Under the pieces are notes generated by a model. That model saw only the letters and a program-made list of their open reading frames with translations. It did no database searches and was not told where the DNA came from. Both the position numbers and the translations under genes were made by a program. From a virus, in IMG/VR virus record IMGVR_UViG_3300031963_000102, positions 1 to 64,000 of that record: a stretch of 64,000 nucleotides of DNA; one strand, written 5' to 3'. Positions 57,375 through 63,779 of this stretch are shown piece after piece (the first letter of the stretch is position 1; the number at the start of each line of letters is the position of its first letter).

Positions 57375-57632
57375 ATGAAAAAAGACTTCGTTGTAACACC
57401 AGGAATGGTGCTCAGGGTTCGCAGGAAACCCTACTACAGAGCCTTGATGTTCGACGCCAATGGTACACATATCAGGCGTTTGGATGACGGCGAATTGGTC
57501 ACCGTTCTTCGGTATGTCGAGCGTGGCAGGGCACAGAGCCATATAGCTGTGATTGCCAGCGATTGTTCTGTTGGTTTTCTGTGGTGGGAACGAGAAGCTT
57601 TCGAAGCGTCGGAATATTCCTTGACACCCTAA
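57375..57632 (+). CDS. PGKLYR-family small protein (VTPGMVLRVR type)
   Basis: 85 residues. DFVVTPGMVLRVRRKPYY, RALMFDANG, GELVTVLRYVERG, ASDCSVGFLWW, ending REAFEASEYSLTP. A loop of about 15 residues between the first motif and the central strand is typical of members from here to the right edge. Confidence 0.65.
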   Translation: MKKDFVVTPGMVLRVRRKPYYRALMFDANGTHIRRLDDGELVTVLRYVERGRAQSHIAVIASDCSVGFLWWEREAFEASEYSLTP

Positions 57633-57649
57633 ATCCTGACTGATAGGAT
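57621..57649 (+). promoter_or_regulatory. Promoter TTGACA-17-TAGGAT, leaderless
   Basis: GGAATATTCC touches TTGACA (57621-57626, a perfect -35), then 17 bases, then TAGGAT (57644-57649), GCTAGC and ATG at 57656. The -35 overlaps the last codons of the upstream gene. Confidence 0.7.
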
Positions 57650-57655
57650 GCTAGC

Positions 57656-57940
57656 ATGGAATACACTGGAGCTCTGAAGCTGGGCGCTCTGTACAGACGG
57701 ACCGGTCGAGACAGCTTGCTGTTGTTCGATTATGCGTCCAACCTGAACCAACAAGAAAATCACTTGCAATGTAGCCTAAGACAAAAGCTTTCGCACGGCA
57801 CTGTTGTGGTGGTTTTCTATGTGGAGGAAGTGAGTGGTTCAAACTCGTTCAAGGTGTCGTTGCTGTTGCCTGACGGCACGCTTGGAACGTTGTGGCAAAC
57901 CTACCTCAAGAGAGACGACTGGGAACAGGTTGGAGAATAG
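57656..57940 (+). CDS. PGKLYR-family protein, LFDY subgroup 1 of 3, leaderless
   Basis: 94 residues. GALKLGALYRRTGRDS is followed by LLLFDYASNLNQQ, an insert shared with the genes at 58204 and 58493. Then VVVVFYVEEVSG, LLPDGTLGTLWQ, and RDDWEQVGE. The ATG follows the -10 by 6 bases. Confidence 0.7.
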   Translation: MEYTGALKLGALYRRTGRDSLLLFDYASNLNQQENHLQCSLRQKLSHGTVVVVFYVEEVSGSNSFKVSLLLPDGTLGTLWQTYLKRDDWEQVGE

Positions 57941-57943
57941 CTG

Positions 57944-58207
57944 GTGAAAACCTCAGAGTTACAGCCCGGTTCGATGTATCGATACACTGGCCCGATCAGT
58001 TTCATTCATACAATACGCACACAGTCAATACCCACGTCTATAAGTGCCGTAGTTAGCGCAGGAGAGTTCGGAACACTTCACAAGGGTGATGTTGTGCTGG
58101 TTCTGGAGCTTCAAGCGACTGAACTGGTCGGAGTGAGAATTCTCAGTGCGGAAGGAATCTCGTCTTGGGTGTGGCATGAGTGTGACTGGGAGCAAGTATC
58201 GACATGA
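57944..58207 (+). CDS. PGKLYR-family small protein (LQPGSMYRYT type)
   Basis: 87 residues from a GTG at 57944 with GGAG upstream. SELQPGSMYRYTGPIS, then a Ser/Ile/Thr-rich loop, GDVVLVLELQATEL, LSAEGISSWVW, ECDWEQVST. This is a very clear central-strand and ending pair. Confidence 0.7.
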   Translation: MKTSELQPGSMYRYTGPISFIHTIRTQSIPTSISAVVSAGEFGTLHKGDVVLVLELQATELVGVRILSAEGISSWVWHECDWEQVST

Positions 58208-58488
58208 TTACAAGCTTCGTTCCGGGGAAACTATACAAGCTAAACGACGATGGAATAACCCTTTTTGACTTCTACGTCAACATGAACAAGACCGCCACTG
58301 TGCTTGAATGCATGTTGAAACGCAGGATACGGAAAACAGAAGTGGTTGCGTGTGTCCGAGTAGAACCGGTTACAAACCATGATGGGGAAATATATGACAA
58401 GTTGTCATTCCTGCTGGGAGATGGTGTGCTTGGAACGCTGTGGAACTTGGGACAGGTTTGTTACTTGTTTGAAGAAGTAGAGGAGTAA
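58204..58488 (+). CDS. PGKLYR-family protein, LFDY subgroup 2 of 3
   Basis: 94 residues, coupled by ATGA. FVPGKLYKLNDDGITLFDFY, VNMNKTATVLECMLKRR, VVACVRVEPVTN, LLGDGVLGTLWNLG, LFEEVEE. It shares GTLWN/GTLWQ with the 57656 gene. Confidence 0.7.
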   Translation: MITSFVPGKLYKLNDDGITLFDFYVNMNKTATVLECMLKRRIRKTEVVACVRVEPVTNHDGEIYDKLSFLLGDGVLGTLWNLGQVCYLFEEVEE

Positions 58489-58492
58489 GACA

Positions 58493-58795
58493 ATGACGGA
58501 CATACAACTAGTTCCGATGGTTTTCCCTGTTGTGGGAAAGTTGTATCGATACAAGCGTGGCGGCACTGCGCTGTTTGACTATGTTTCAAACCAAAACAGT
58601 ACCATGAGGCATGCTCTAAGCAACCCACTTGATTACAGTCCGGCTCCGGGTGACATTGTGCTGTGTGTGAGGCTTGCAACGGAAGAGAGTGTATTTGGCG
58701 CAGAAACTCGTGTGTCGTTTTTGTGTGGGAATGGTGTGTGGGGAACACGGTGGGTAAACTCTGACTTTTTCCAAATCTACGAGTTAGTGGAATGA
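58493..58795 (+). CDS. PGKLYR-family protein, LFDY subgroup 3 of 3
   Basis: 100 residues. FPVVGKLYRYKRGGTALFDY, VSNQNSTMRHAL, GDIVLCVRLATEE, CGNGVWGTRWVN, ending IYELVE. The LFDYxSNxN element is best preserved between this gene and the one at 57656. Confidence 0.7.
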   Translation: MTDIQLVPMVFPVVGKLYRYKRGGTALFDYVSNQNSTMRHALSNPLDYSPAPGDIVLCVRLATEESVFGAETRVSFLCGNGVWGTRWVNSDFFQIYELVE

Positions 58796-58798
58796 TTC

Positions 58799-59053
58799 AT
58801 GAAACACGTTCCCTTTCTGGAGTTGCAACCTGGGATGGTTCTTCGGTTTTTGCCCGACCATATTCGGAGAAACTACTGGCGCTATGATGGCGAACAGAAG
58901 TTCGCAGAGTGCCGCCCGTATAAGGGCGAGCTAGTTGTTGTTATGCCACAAACGAGAAGTCTAGGCGGCAGCCAGATTTGTGTCATCAGCAGTCATTGCA
59001 TCCCGGTTCGAGTCGACTACTACAGCTTCGAATGGGAACTGGCAGAGGAGTAA
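58799..59053 (+). CDS. PGKLYR-family small protein (LQPGMVLRFL type)
   Basis: 84 residues. FLELQPGMVLRFLPDHIR, GELVVVMPQTRSLGG, SSHCIPVRVDY, FEWELAEE. It starts 3 bases after the previous stop. Confidence 0.7.
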   Translation: MKHVPFLELQPGMVLRFLPDHIRRNYWRYDGEQKFAECRPYKGELVVVMPQTRSLGGSQICVISSHCIPVRVDYYSFEWELAEE

Positions 59054-59059
59054 GGCGCT

Positions 59060-59299
59060 ATGGATCCACGAGACTGCACGATCGGTTCGCTCTTGGTCCG
59101 CACGGAATGGTACACAAGGTATCTCCGAGTTGAAACCGACTATATGTCTGACCAACTGCTAGAAGTTTGGAAAAACGACGTGGTGATGATTCTTCGGTTC
59201 TCAGATGAAGACTGCACCAGCAACACACTTGTGCTTCATCACTCGGGCGTTGTGGGCTGGATATCGTTCTACTCCGAAGAGTGGAGAAAGCTGAGCTAG
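59060..59299 (+). CDS. PGKLYR-family small protein (CTIGSLLVRT type)
   Basis: 79 residues. RDCTIGSLLVRTEWYTR, NDVVMILRFSDED, HHSGVVGWISFY, SEEWRKLS. The first motif is diverged to IGSLLVR, but strand order and ending fit. Confidence 0.65.
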   Translation: MDPRDCTIGSLLVRTEWYTRYLRVETDYMSDQLLEVWKNDVVMILRFSDEDCTSNTLVLHHSGVVGWISFYSEEWRKLS

Positions 59300-59301
59300 T
59301 C

Positions 59302-59538
59302 ATGACATATTCGTTGATTCCGCCAGAAACGCTGATTCCCGGAAAGCTTCTGAAGTACAAGACAAACAAAACGACGTTTCTCTTTGGGACGACCTTCCCA
59401 GGAGGTTACAGGCACGTTTGCGCCGGTGAAGTTTTCTTACTCGTTCGCCTTGAAGGTTACTCGATTGAGTTGCTGTCACCTGACGGCCACATGGGCTATA
59501 TGGGATGGGATTCACGGTGCTGGGAGATTATTCCTTGA
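59302..59538 (+). CDS. PGKLYR-family small protein (LIPGKLLKYK type)
   Basis: 78 residues from ATG 59302, 2 bases after the previous stop. PPETLIPGKLLKYKTNKT, GEVFLLVRLEGYS, LSPDGHMGYMGW, SRCWEIIP. Confidence 0.7.
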   Translation: MTYSLIPPETLIPGKLLKYKTNKTTFLFGTTFPGGYRHVCAGEVFLLVRLEGYSIELLSPDGHMGYMGWDSRCWEIIP

Positions 59539-59554
59539 AATAGACCACGCCAAC

Positions 59555-59583
59555 TGCTATACTGTGGTCTATGAGCAAAGGTC
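59555..59583 (+). promoter_or_regulatory. Promoter TTGAAA-17-TATACT region, leaderless (-35 at 59535-59540, -10 at 59558-59563)
   Basis: AGATTATTCC touches TTGAAA (59535-59540), then 17 bases, then TATACT (59558-59563), GTGGTCT and ATG at 59571. The -35 overlaps the upstream stop codon. The gap to the ATG is 7 bases. Coordinates given here centre on the -10 and start codon. Confidence 0.7.
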
Positions 59584-59813
59584 CGTCAACTCCTGAGCCT
59601 GGAACAGTGCTGCGCTACGTGTACAGTGACCTGTACTCAACCTATGTGCATTTGCTAGCAAACTCACGACCGGTTTACAGTGGTGAACTTGTCTTTGTTT
59701 TGGCGGGGGTTTATAACAATGACAAGAGTGTGTTGTGCAAGTGTGCTCTGGCCGACGGAACTGTTGGGTCATTCTGGTATGACGCTTCCGAATGGGAAAA
59801 AATTGAGCAATGA
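59571..59813 (+). CDS. PGKLYR-family small protein, leaderless (PEPGTVLRYV type)
   Basis: 80 residues. STPEPGTVLRYVYSDLYS, GELVFVLAGVYNND, LADGTVGSFWYD, SEWEKIEQ. This is a model member: all four family elements are intact, and it reads like a small SH3-type barrel. Confidence 0.75.
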   Translation: MSKGPSTPEPGTVLRYVYSDLYSTYVHLLANSRPVYSGELVFVLAGVYNNDKSVLCKCALADGTVGSFWYDASEWEKIEQ

Positions 59814-60052
59814 ACGAGCACATGGTTGAGTCTGTTGTTGGCACGCTCATGCGTCGAACAGAAGAATGTACAAGAACCCTTCGAGCAGGGCCGTCACACT
59901 ATTACAAGGGAGATGTGGTTGTGAGACAAGGTGATGTTGTTATGCTTGTAGGCAACCCACACGTACTTTCCAGATATGTTCGAGTCGTGCATGCGTCTGG
60001 AGCTGTTGGGTATGTGTATTTCGCTGCTAACGAATGGGAGTTGGTACCATGA
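59810..60052 (+). CDS. PGKLYR-family small protein (SVVGTLMRRT type)
   Basis: 80 residues, coupled by ATGA. VESVVGTLMRRTEECTR, GDVVMLVGNPHVLSR, HASGAVGYVYFA, NEWELVP. The first motif lacks Pro. Confidence 0.7.
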   Translation: MNEHMVESVVGTLMRRTEECTRTLRAGPSHYYKGDVVVRQGDVVMLVGNPHVLSRYVRVVHASGAVGYVYFAANEWELVP

Positions 60053-60333
60053 ACAGAATGCCGTTGAAGCGAGCCATGACCGTCCAGGCAGGCACCGTGC
60101 TCGTGCTTGTGGTTCCATACAGCCTCACGTTTTTCTCGCATCGTGCATTGTACGGCCAGGACTACAAAGACAGGAATCGACGAATACACAGTAAAGACAC
60201 GGTGGTTCTGCTGGAAGAACACCGGTTCGAAAGTACAGCGCCCATCATGCCGACACGAGTTCATGTGCTTCATCAGTCGGGTGATATGGGGTTCATCGTG
60301 CTAAGCCCAAACGAATGGGAGATGATCCAGTGA
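60049..60333 (+). CDS. PGKLYR-family small protein (VQAGTVLVLV type)
   Basis: 94 residues from ATG 60049 (ATGA). AMTVQAGTVLVLVVPYS, then a basic loop (YKDRNRRIHSKDT), VVLLEEHRFEST, HQSGDMGFIVLS, NEWEMIQ. Confidence 0.7.
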   Translation: MNRMPLKRAMTVQAGTVLVLVVPYSLTFFSHRALYGQDYKDRNRRIHSKDTVVLLEEHRFESTAPIMPTRVHVLHQSGDMGFIVLSPNEWEMIQ

Positions 60334-60644
60334 GCGAACAACTTCAAGACATAACGGCAAAACTTGACATGCAAAAGCTTTGTCAGGGCGACATGATTCA
60401 GAACTCCCACCAGCAATATAGCTGGCCATTGCATGAAGTTGACCCAACGTCACACAATGGCGAATATCTTCTGCAAATGAGAAACACGGAGCTAGCTCGA
60501 CCTGGAGACGTGGTATTGTTGTTGCGTAAGTTTTTTTATGCGACCCGCACCCGAGAATCAGACATGTGGTATGTTCTGACATGCCATGGAGATGTCGGCA
60601 TCATGCATGTGAACCCAAACTGGTGGAAGCTGGTGGAGTCATGA
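60330..60644 (+). CDS. PGKLYR-family protein (LCQGDMIQNS type)
   Basis: 104 residues from a GTG at 60330 overlapping the previous TGA (GTGA). About 20 leading residues, then QKLCQGDMIQNSHQQYS, GDVVLLLRKFFYATRT, TCHGDVGIMHVN, NWWKLVES. Confidence 0.65.
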   Translation: MSEQLQDITAKLDMQKLCQGDMIQNSHQQYSWPLHEVDPTSHNGEYLLQMRNTELARPGDVVLLLRKFFYATRTRESDMWYVLTCHGDVGIMHVNPNWWKLVES

Positions 60645-60892
60645 AGGAATTCAAGCCTGGAGACTTGGTGGTAAAGACAGCCGAGAACTCACAATGGCTA
60701 TGGACCATAGATGGTCACAACACACTGTCCCAGGAAAGATTGCAAGCAGGCGTCGTAGCACTCTTGTTGTCGAAGATGGACAGCAGTGATTCCCCAGCGA
60801 GCCTGTATGATTGGTTGTGCCTGACTTCAACGGGTATTGTCGGGGTAATTGCTGTAAGATATGATTGTTGGAAGGCAGCGTCTTCGACATGA
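60641..60892 (+). CDS. PGKLYR-family small protein (FKPGDLVVKT type)
   Basis: 83 residues from ATG 60641 (ATGA). MKEFKPGDLVVKTAENSQ, GVVALLLSKMDSSD, TSTGIVGVIAV, DCWKAASST. Confidence 0.7.
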   Translation: MKEFKPGDLVVKTAENSQWLWTIDGHNTLSQERLQAGVVALLLSKMDSSDSPASLYDWLCLTSTGIVGVIAVRYDCWKAASST

Positions 60893-61215
60893 GCAATGAT
60901 CCACCGGCACGGTTCCAGCCCGGAAAGTTGCTGGCACGAAGCAGGAAGTTTCCTGGAAGGCTTCGTTACGTTCACAACGTGTCGGAATCACCCGGAGCAT
61001 TCAGTTCAGCGCCTCTGTTTGAAGGCGATGTTGTTTTTGTCATCGGTGATGCCAGAGCGTATGAAGGCAGGAATGGAGATGGCGTGTATGGCAGCTATCG
61101 AGCAACCATTCTGTTTCCTGAGACTGGAACTGTAGGCGAAGTGAACATGTATCTGGAAGAGTGGGACGACGTACCGTCGGAATGCCTGGATATATCCACG
61201 CAGAATAATGGTTGA
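60889..61215 (+). CDS. PGKLYR-family protein with extended tail (FQPGKLLARS type)
   Basis: 108 residues from ATG 60889 (ATGA). PARFQPGKLLARSRKFPG, GDVVFVIGDARAYEG, FPETGTVGEVNMY, EEWDDVPSECLD. The last 12 codons overlap the upstream element and -35 of the next promoter. Confidence 0.7.
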   Translation: MSNDPPARFQPGKLLARSRKFPGRLRYVHNVSESPGAFSSAPLFEGDVVFVIGDARAYEGRNGDGVYGSYRATILFPETGTVGEVNMYLEEWDDVPSECLDISTQNNG

Positions 61216-61240
61216 GATTCAGCCCTGTCCATGGTATTCT
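61212..61240 (+). promoter_or_regulatory. Promoter TTGAGA-17-TATTCT, leaderless
   Basis: CAGAATAATGG touches TTGAGA (61212-61217), then 17 bases, then TATTCT (61235-61240), AGTAAC and ATG at 61247. The upstream block matches that at 42907 on the other strand. Confidence 0.7.
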
Positions 61241-61246
61241 AGTAAC

Positions 61247-61549
61247 ATGAAGAGCGAAACGGAAGACGGGTCGGTGGACTTCTCGATGTTCGAGAGCGAC
61301 CCTGTGTTTCATGAGAGGCTCGAACAGTCTCGGGAAGACACCCTCAAGGCGATGGAAGCCATGGAGCAAGAGCCCGTTCGTTGCTGGAGCCTCTTCTGCT
61401 CGAAGACCATCCTGAAGGGTGAAGCCGTGCAGGCTGAAGGTTCAACCATGCTTACGGATCATCGATTCTTCTGCTCGAAGGATTGTGTTCATCGCTGGGA
61501 AGAACACATGCAGGATGTGTCCGAAGACTTTTCCGCCGACTACGAGTGA
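61247..61549 (+). CDS. Small zinc-finger-like protein, leaderless
   Basis: 100 residues from ATG 61247. The acidic, helical first half (FHERLEQSREDTLKAMEAME) is followed by CWSLFC and FFCSKDCVHRWEEH. This CxxxC plus CxxxC and His set recalls MYM/TRASH-like zinc fingers, which mediate protein contacts. It is not a PGKLYR-family member although it lies among them. Confidence 0.6.
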   Translation: MKSETEDGSVDFSMFESDPVFHERLEQSREDTLKAMEAMEQEPVRCWSLFCSKTILKGEAVQAEGSTMLTDHRFFCSKDCVHRWEEHMQDVSEDFSADYE

Positions 61550-61577
61550 CATAACTAACCCTGAAAGGGTGAGCGTC

Positions 61578-61862
61578 ATGTCCGGTTCAACCATCAACAA
61601 GCTGATCGACAAGGGCATCAACAGGCTGTTGGATCGAAGGATTGCGAAGGCTGTTGTTTCTCCGTCGTTTTCGGTCGTCAACCTCATGGTTGGGTTCAGC
61701 GTGCTTGCGGCAGCGGACTATGTTCGCTGGAGAATCGGCGAAAGTCAGTCTATGGTTCCCCTCGATATGGCCATCGAAACAACCGTAACGAAGGTGCTCG
61801 ATACCGCTGACGTTGTGCGCATGACCGTCAACAAGGTCGTAAGCCGACCGAAAGGCCAGTAA
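61578..61862 (+). CDS. Unknown small protein with hydrophobic helix
   Basis: 94 residues from ATG 61578; a GTG at 61569 is also possible. A basic amphipathic start (INKLIDKGINRLLDRRIAKA) is followed by FSVVNLMVGFSVLAAADYV, a likely membrane-associated helix, and a helical tail TVTKVLDTADVVRMTVNKV. No family is recognised. Confidence 0.55.
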   Translation: MSGSTINKLIDKGINRLLDRRIAKAVVSPSFSVVNLMVGFSVLAAADYVRWRIGESQSMVPLDMAIETTVTKVLDTADVVRMTVNKVVSRPKGQ

Positions 61863-61863
61863 C

Positions 61864-62184
61864 ATGTCAGTTATGGACATCGAACGGGCAAAGAACAAGT
61901 ACGAGGGCAAGCTGCTCCGGAAGGTTCGGCTCGACAACAACAGGATTCCACTTGTTACCCTTTGGCTCACGGAGCGCAACCAAAAACTTTGGAACTCCGG
62001 CGCTCTGGCAATTGAACCGAGCGATCTAGAAGAGGTTGACGAAATCTACACAGATGAAATTGTTCTGTGTTTGTCCATCTGTGATAAAAACGGCAATTGC
62101 AACATGGCATGTGTGAGTCCTAGGGGACAACGAGGCTTTGCAACATTCTCCGGTCTCATGTGGGAAGTGGTGAAAGGCCAGTAA
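61864..62184 (+). CDS. PGKLYR-family protein, tandem duplicate A
   Basis: 106 residues. The first 29 residues (MSVMDIERAKNKYEGKLLRK then VRLDNNRIP) are nearly identical to the next gene. Then TDEIVLCLSICDKNGN, SPRGQRGFATF and LMWEVVKGQ. It carries about 16 extra residues (NSGALAIEPSDLEE) absent from the duplicate. Confidence 0.7.
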   Translation: MSVMDIERAKNKYEGKLLRKVRLDNNRIPLVTLWLTERNQKLWNSGALAIEPSDLEEVDEIYTDEIVLCLSICDKNGNCNMACVSPRGQRGFATFSGLMWEVVKGQ

Positions 62185-62185
62185 C

Positions 62186-62464
62186 ATGTCAGTCATGGAT
62201 ATCGAGCGGGCAAAGAACAAGTACGAAGGCAAGATGCTTCGAAAGGTTCGGCTCGACAACAACAGAATTCCGTTTATCAGGCTCTTTAGTACAGACTCCC
62301 TTGACGATGAGCTTGACCGAATCAACACAGGTGAAATTGTTCTGAGCTTGTCCATCTCTGATATCAGAGGATACTGGCACATGGAGTGTGTGAGTCCCGG
62401 TGGACGAAGAGGCTTCATGGGGTTTTCTACCTTCATGTGGGAAGTGGTGGAAGAGTCATGCTGA
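62186..62464 (+). CDS. PGKLYR-family protein, tandem duplicate B
   Basis: 92 residues. It starts MSVMDIERAKNKYEGKMLRK, and the preceding bases GGCCAGTAACATGTCA are the same as before copy A, so the duplication included the junction. Then TGEIVLSLSISDIRGY, SPGGRRGFMGF, FMWEVVEESC. The first motif is YEGKMLRKV. Confidence 0.7.
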   Translation: MSVMDIERAKNKYEGKMLRKVRLDNNRIPFIRLFSTDSLDDELDRINTGEIVLSLSISDIRGYWHMECVSPGGRRGFMGFSTFMWEVVEESC

Positions 62465-62727
62465 CCGACACATGCCCCGAGTGCGTTGGAAAGCTGTTGA
62501 AGCACCTGTCTTTTTCTAGAAACGCATACGCACAACTGCTGTTCGATGGCGTCAGGCACAAGCAAAGCGGGATGTACCTCGGCCATATCCCGCCACACGG
62601 AGTTGTTGTCTGTTTGGGTTTTGTTGGAGATATCTCCGGATCCTTCATGAAGGTCATGACCGCCAATGGCAGCGTGGGTTATGTGCATTTCGATGCAAGC
62701 GACTGGGAGTTGGTGGAAAGACAATGA
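62458..62727 (+). CDS. PGKLYR-family protein with altered start
   Basis: 89 residues from ATG 62458, overlapping the previous gene by 7 bases. The start MLTDTCPECVGKLLKHLSF has a CPEC pair and VGKLL in place of PGKLY. Then GVVVCLGFVGDIS, TANGSVGYVHFD, SDWELVERQ. Confidence 0.65.
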   Translation: MLTDTCPECVGKLLKHLSFSRNAYAQLLFDGVRHKQSGMYLGHIPPHGVVVCLGFVGDISGSFMKVMTANGSVGYVHFDASDWELVERQ

Positions 62728-63044
62728 AGCCAGAACCGAAACACAGGAGATTGGAGCCCGGTAAGCTATACAGAACCAATCGGCTTCTTGGCCTGCGCTC
62801 AAAGCTTGTGCTTGATAGCCGTCTCGGCATTTATCGCCTTACGGGCGATCTCATCCAACACCATGAAGACGGCGTCGTTTTCCTCCTGGATATTATCAAA
62901 CTCAACGCCAAAAACCACAAGGGCGGCGAGCAGTATTTCTTGAGACTGCTTGGTCCGACCGGTAGAGTCTGGTACTGTCAACATGCTTACCCTGGCACAC
63001 AAGCTTCCCGTGGCTTCGATGACTGTTGGGACGAAGTGCAATGA
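62724..63044 (+). CDS. PGKLYR-family protein (LEPGKLYRTN type), 106 residues
   Basis: Coupled by ATGA. PKHRRLEPGKLYRTNRLLG, DGVVFLLDIIKLNAK, LGPTGRVWYCQH, then a loop and DDCWDEVQ. It is a full-length member with long loops. Confidence 0.7.
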   Translation: MKPEPKHRRLEPGKLYRTNRLLGLRSKLVLDSRLGIYRLTGDLIQHHEDGVVFLLDIIKLNAKNHKGGEQYFLRLLGPTGRVWYCQHAYPGTQASRGFDDCWDEVQ

Positions 63045-63298
63045 CGGTAAAGTGGGCGACAGAACCTCGGCGTTTGAAGCCTGGACAGCTCGTGTGTTTC
63101 TTCGGCGAGTTCACATTCAATCCTGACTTCTGGGCATCAGATGACCCGACCATGTACAAGACGCATCGATGTGCTCGACCAAGGGAATTGTTCCTGGTTC
63201 TCTCCACAAGAGGAACGGCGCGCTTTCAGGTTGTCGATTCCCAGGGTGTCGTGGGCTTTCTTTCGTATGCGCTTTGGGATTGGAAGGTAATCACATGA
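63041..63298 (+). CDS. PGKLYR-family small protein (LKPGQLVCFF type)
   Basis: 85 residues from ATG 63041 (ATGA). PRRLKPGQLVCFFGEFTF, RELFLVLSTRGTARF, DSQGVVGFLSY, WDWKVIT. It shares the FLVL strand and VIT/VVT ending with the next two genes. Confidence 0.7.
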   Translation: MTVKWATEPRRLKPGQLVCFFGEFTFNPDFWASDDPTMYKTHRCARPRELFLVLSTRGTARFQVVDSQGVVGFLSYALWDWKVIT

Positions 63299-63519
63299 CA
63301 ACACCGCTCAAACCCGGAGCTCTTGTGGAAGCTTCCACCCAGTTTTTTGGCATGCTGTTCTATCCACTAGCGCCCGGTTCGTCGGATCGGGTGGTTGTAA
63401 CTGGCGAACTGTTCTTGGTTCTGCAGATTCGTGTCAATGGGGATTTGTGCGTTATTGATTCAAAAGGCGTTTCGGGCTTTCTTGCATCTGAAGCCTTGTG
63501 TTGGAGGGTGGTCACATGA
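63295..63519 (+). CDS. PGKLYR-family small protein (LKPGALVEAS type)
   Basis: 74 residues from ATG 63295 (ATGA). MTTPLKPGALVEASTQFF, GELFLVLQIRVNGD, DSKGVSGFLAS, LCWRVVT. The start ATGACAACACCG is repeated at 63776, showing a recent duplication across one intervening gene. Confidence 0.7.
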   Translation: MTTPLKPGALVEASTQFFGMLFYPLAPGSSDRVVVTGELFLVLQIRVNGDLCVIDSKGVSGFLASEALCWRVVT

Positions 63520-63779
63520 CAATCACATTCATGCCTGGGCAGCTTTTGCGGCGAAGCTCCCACGACGATGAGCTCGAATTGGAGTTCTGGCACTCAGATG
63601 ACCGGAACGATTGGAGAAGCCATGGCACCGTTCGACATGGCGACATTGTGTATGTTGTGGGACAGAGTTGCAGAACCACTCATGAATTTAGGCCCATGCC
63701 ACTTATGCAAATCATCGATATCAACGGAAAGGTCGGGTTCGTTTCGAACAGCTCTCAACACTGGACAGTCATCACATGA
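63516..63779 (+). CDS. PGKLYR-family small protein (FMPGQLLRRS type)
   Basis: 87 residues from ATG 63516 (ATGA). MTITFMPGQLLRRSSHDD, GDIVYVVGQSCRTTHE, DINGKVGFVSN, SQHWTVIT. The acidic loop (HDDELELEFWHSDDRND) is distinctive. Confidence 0.7.
   Translation: MTITFMPGQLLRRSSHDDELELEFWHSDDRNDWRSHGTVRHGDIVYVVGQSCRTTHEFRPMPLMQIIDINGKVGFVSNSSQHWTVIT

Noticed and set aside
62026-62802. 258-codon minus-strand frame
   Set aside because: It runs antisense through three coupled family genes with clear motifs; the similar halves only reflect the tandem duplication on the other strand.
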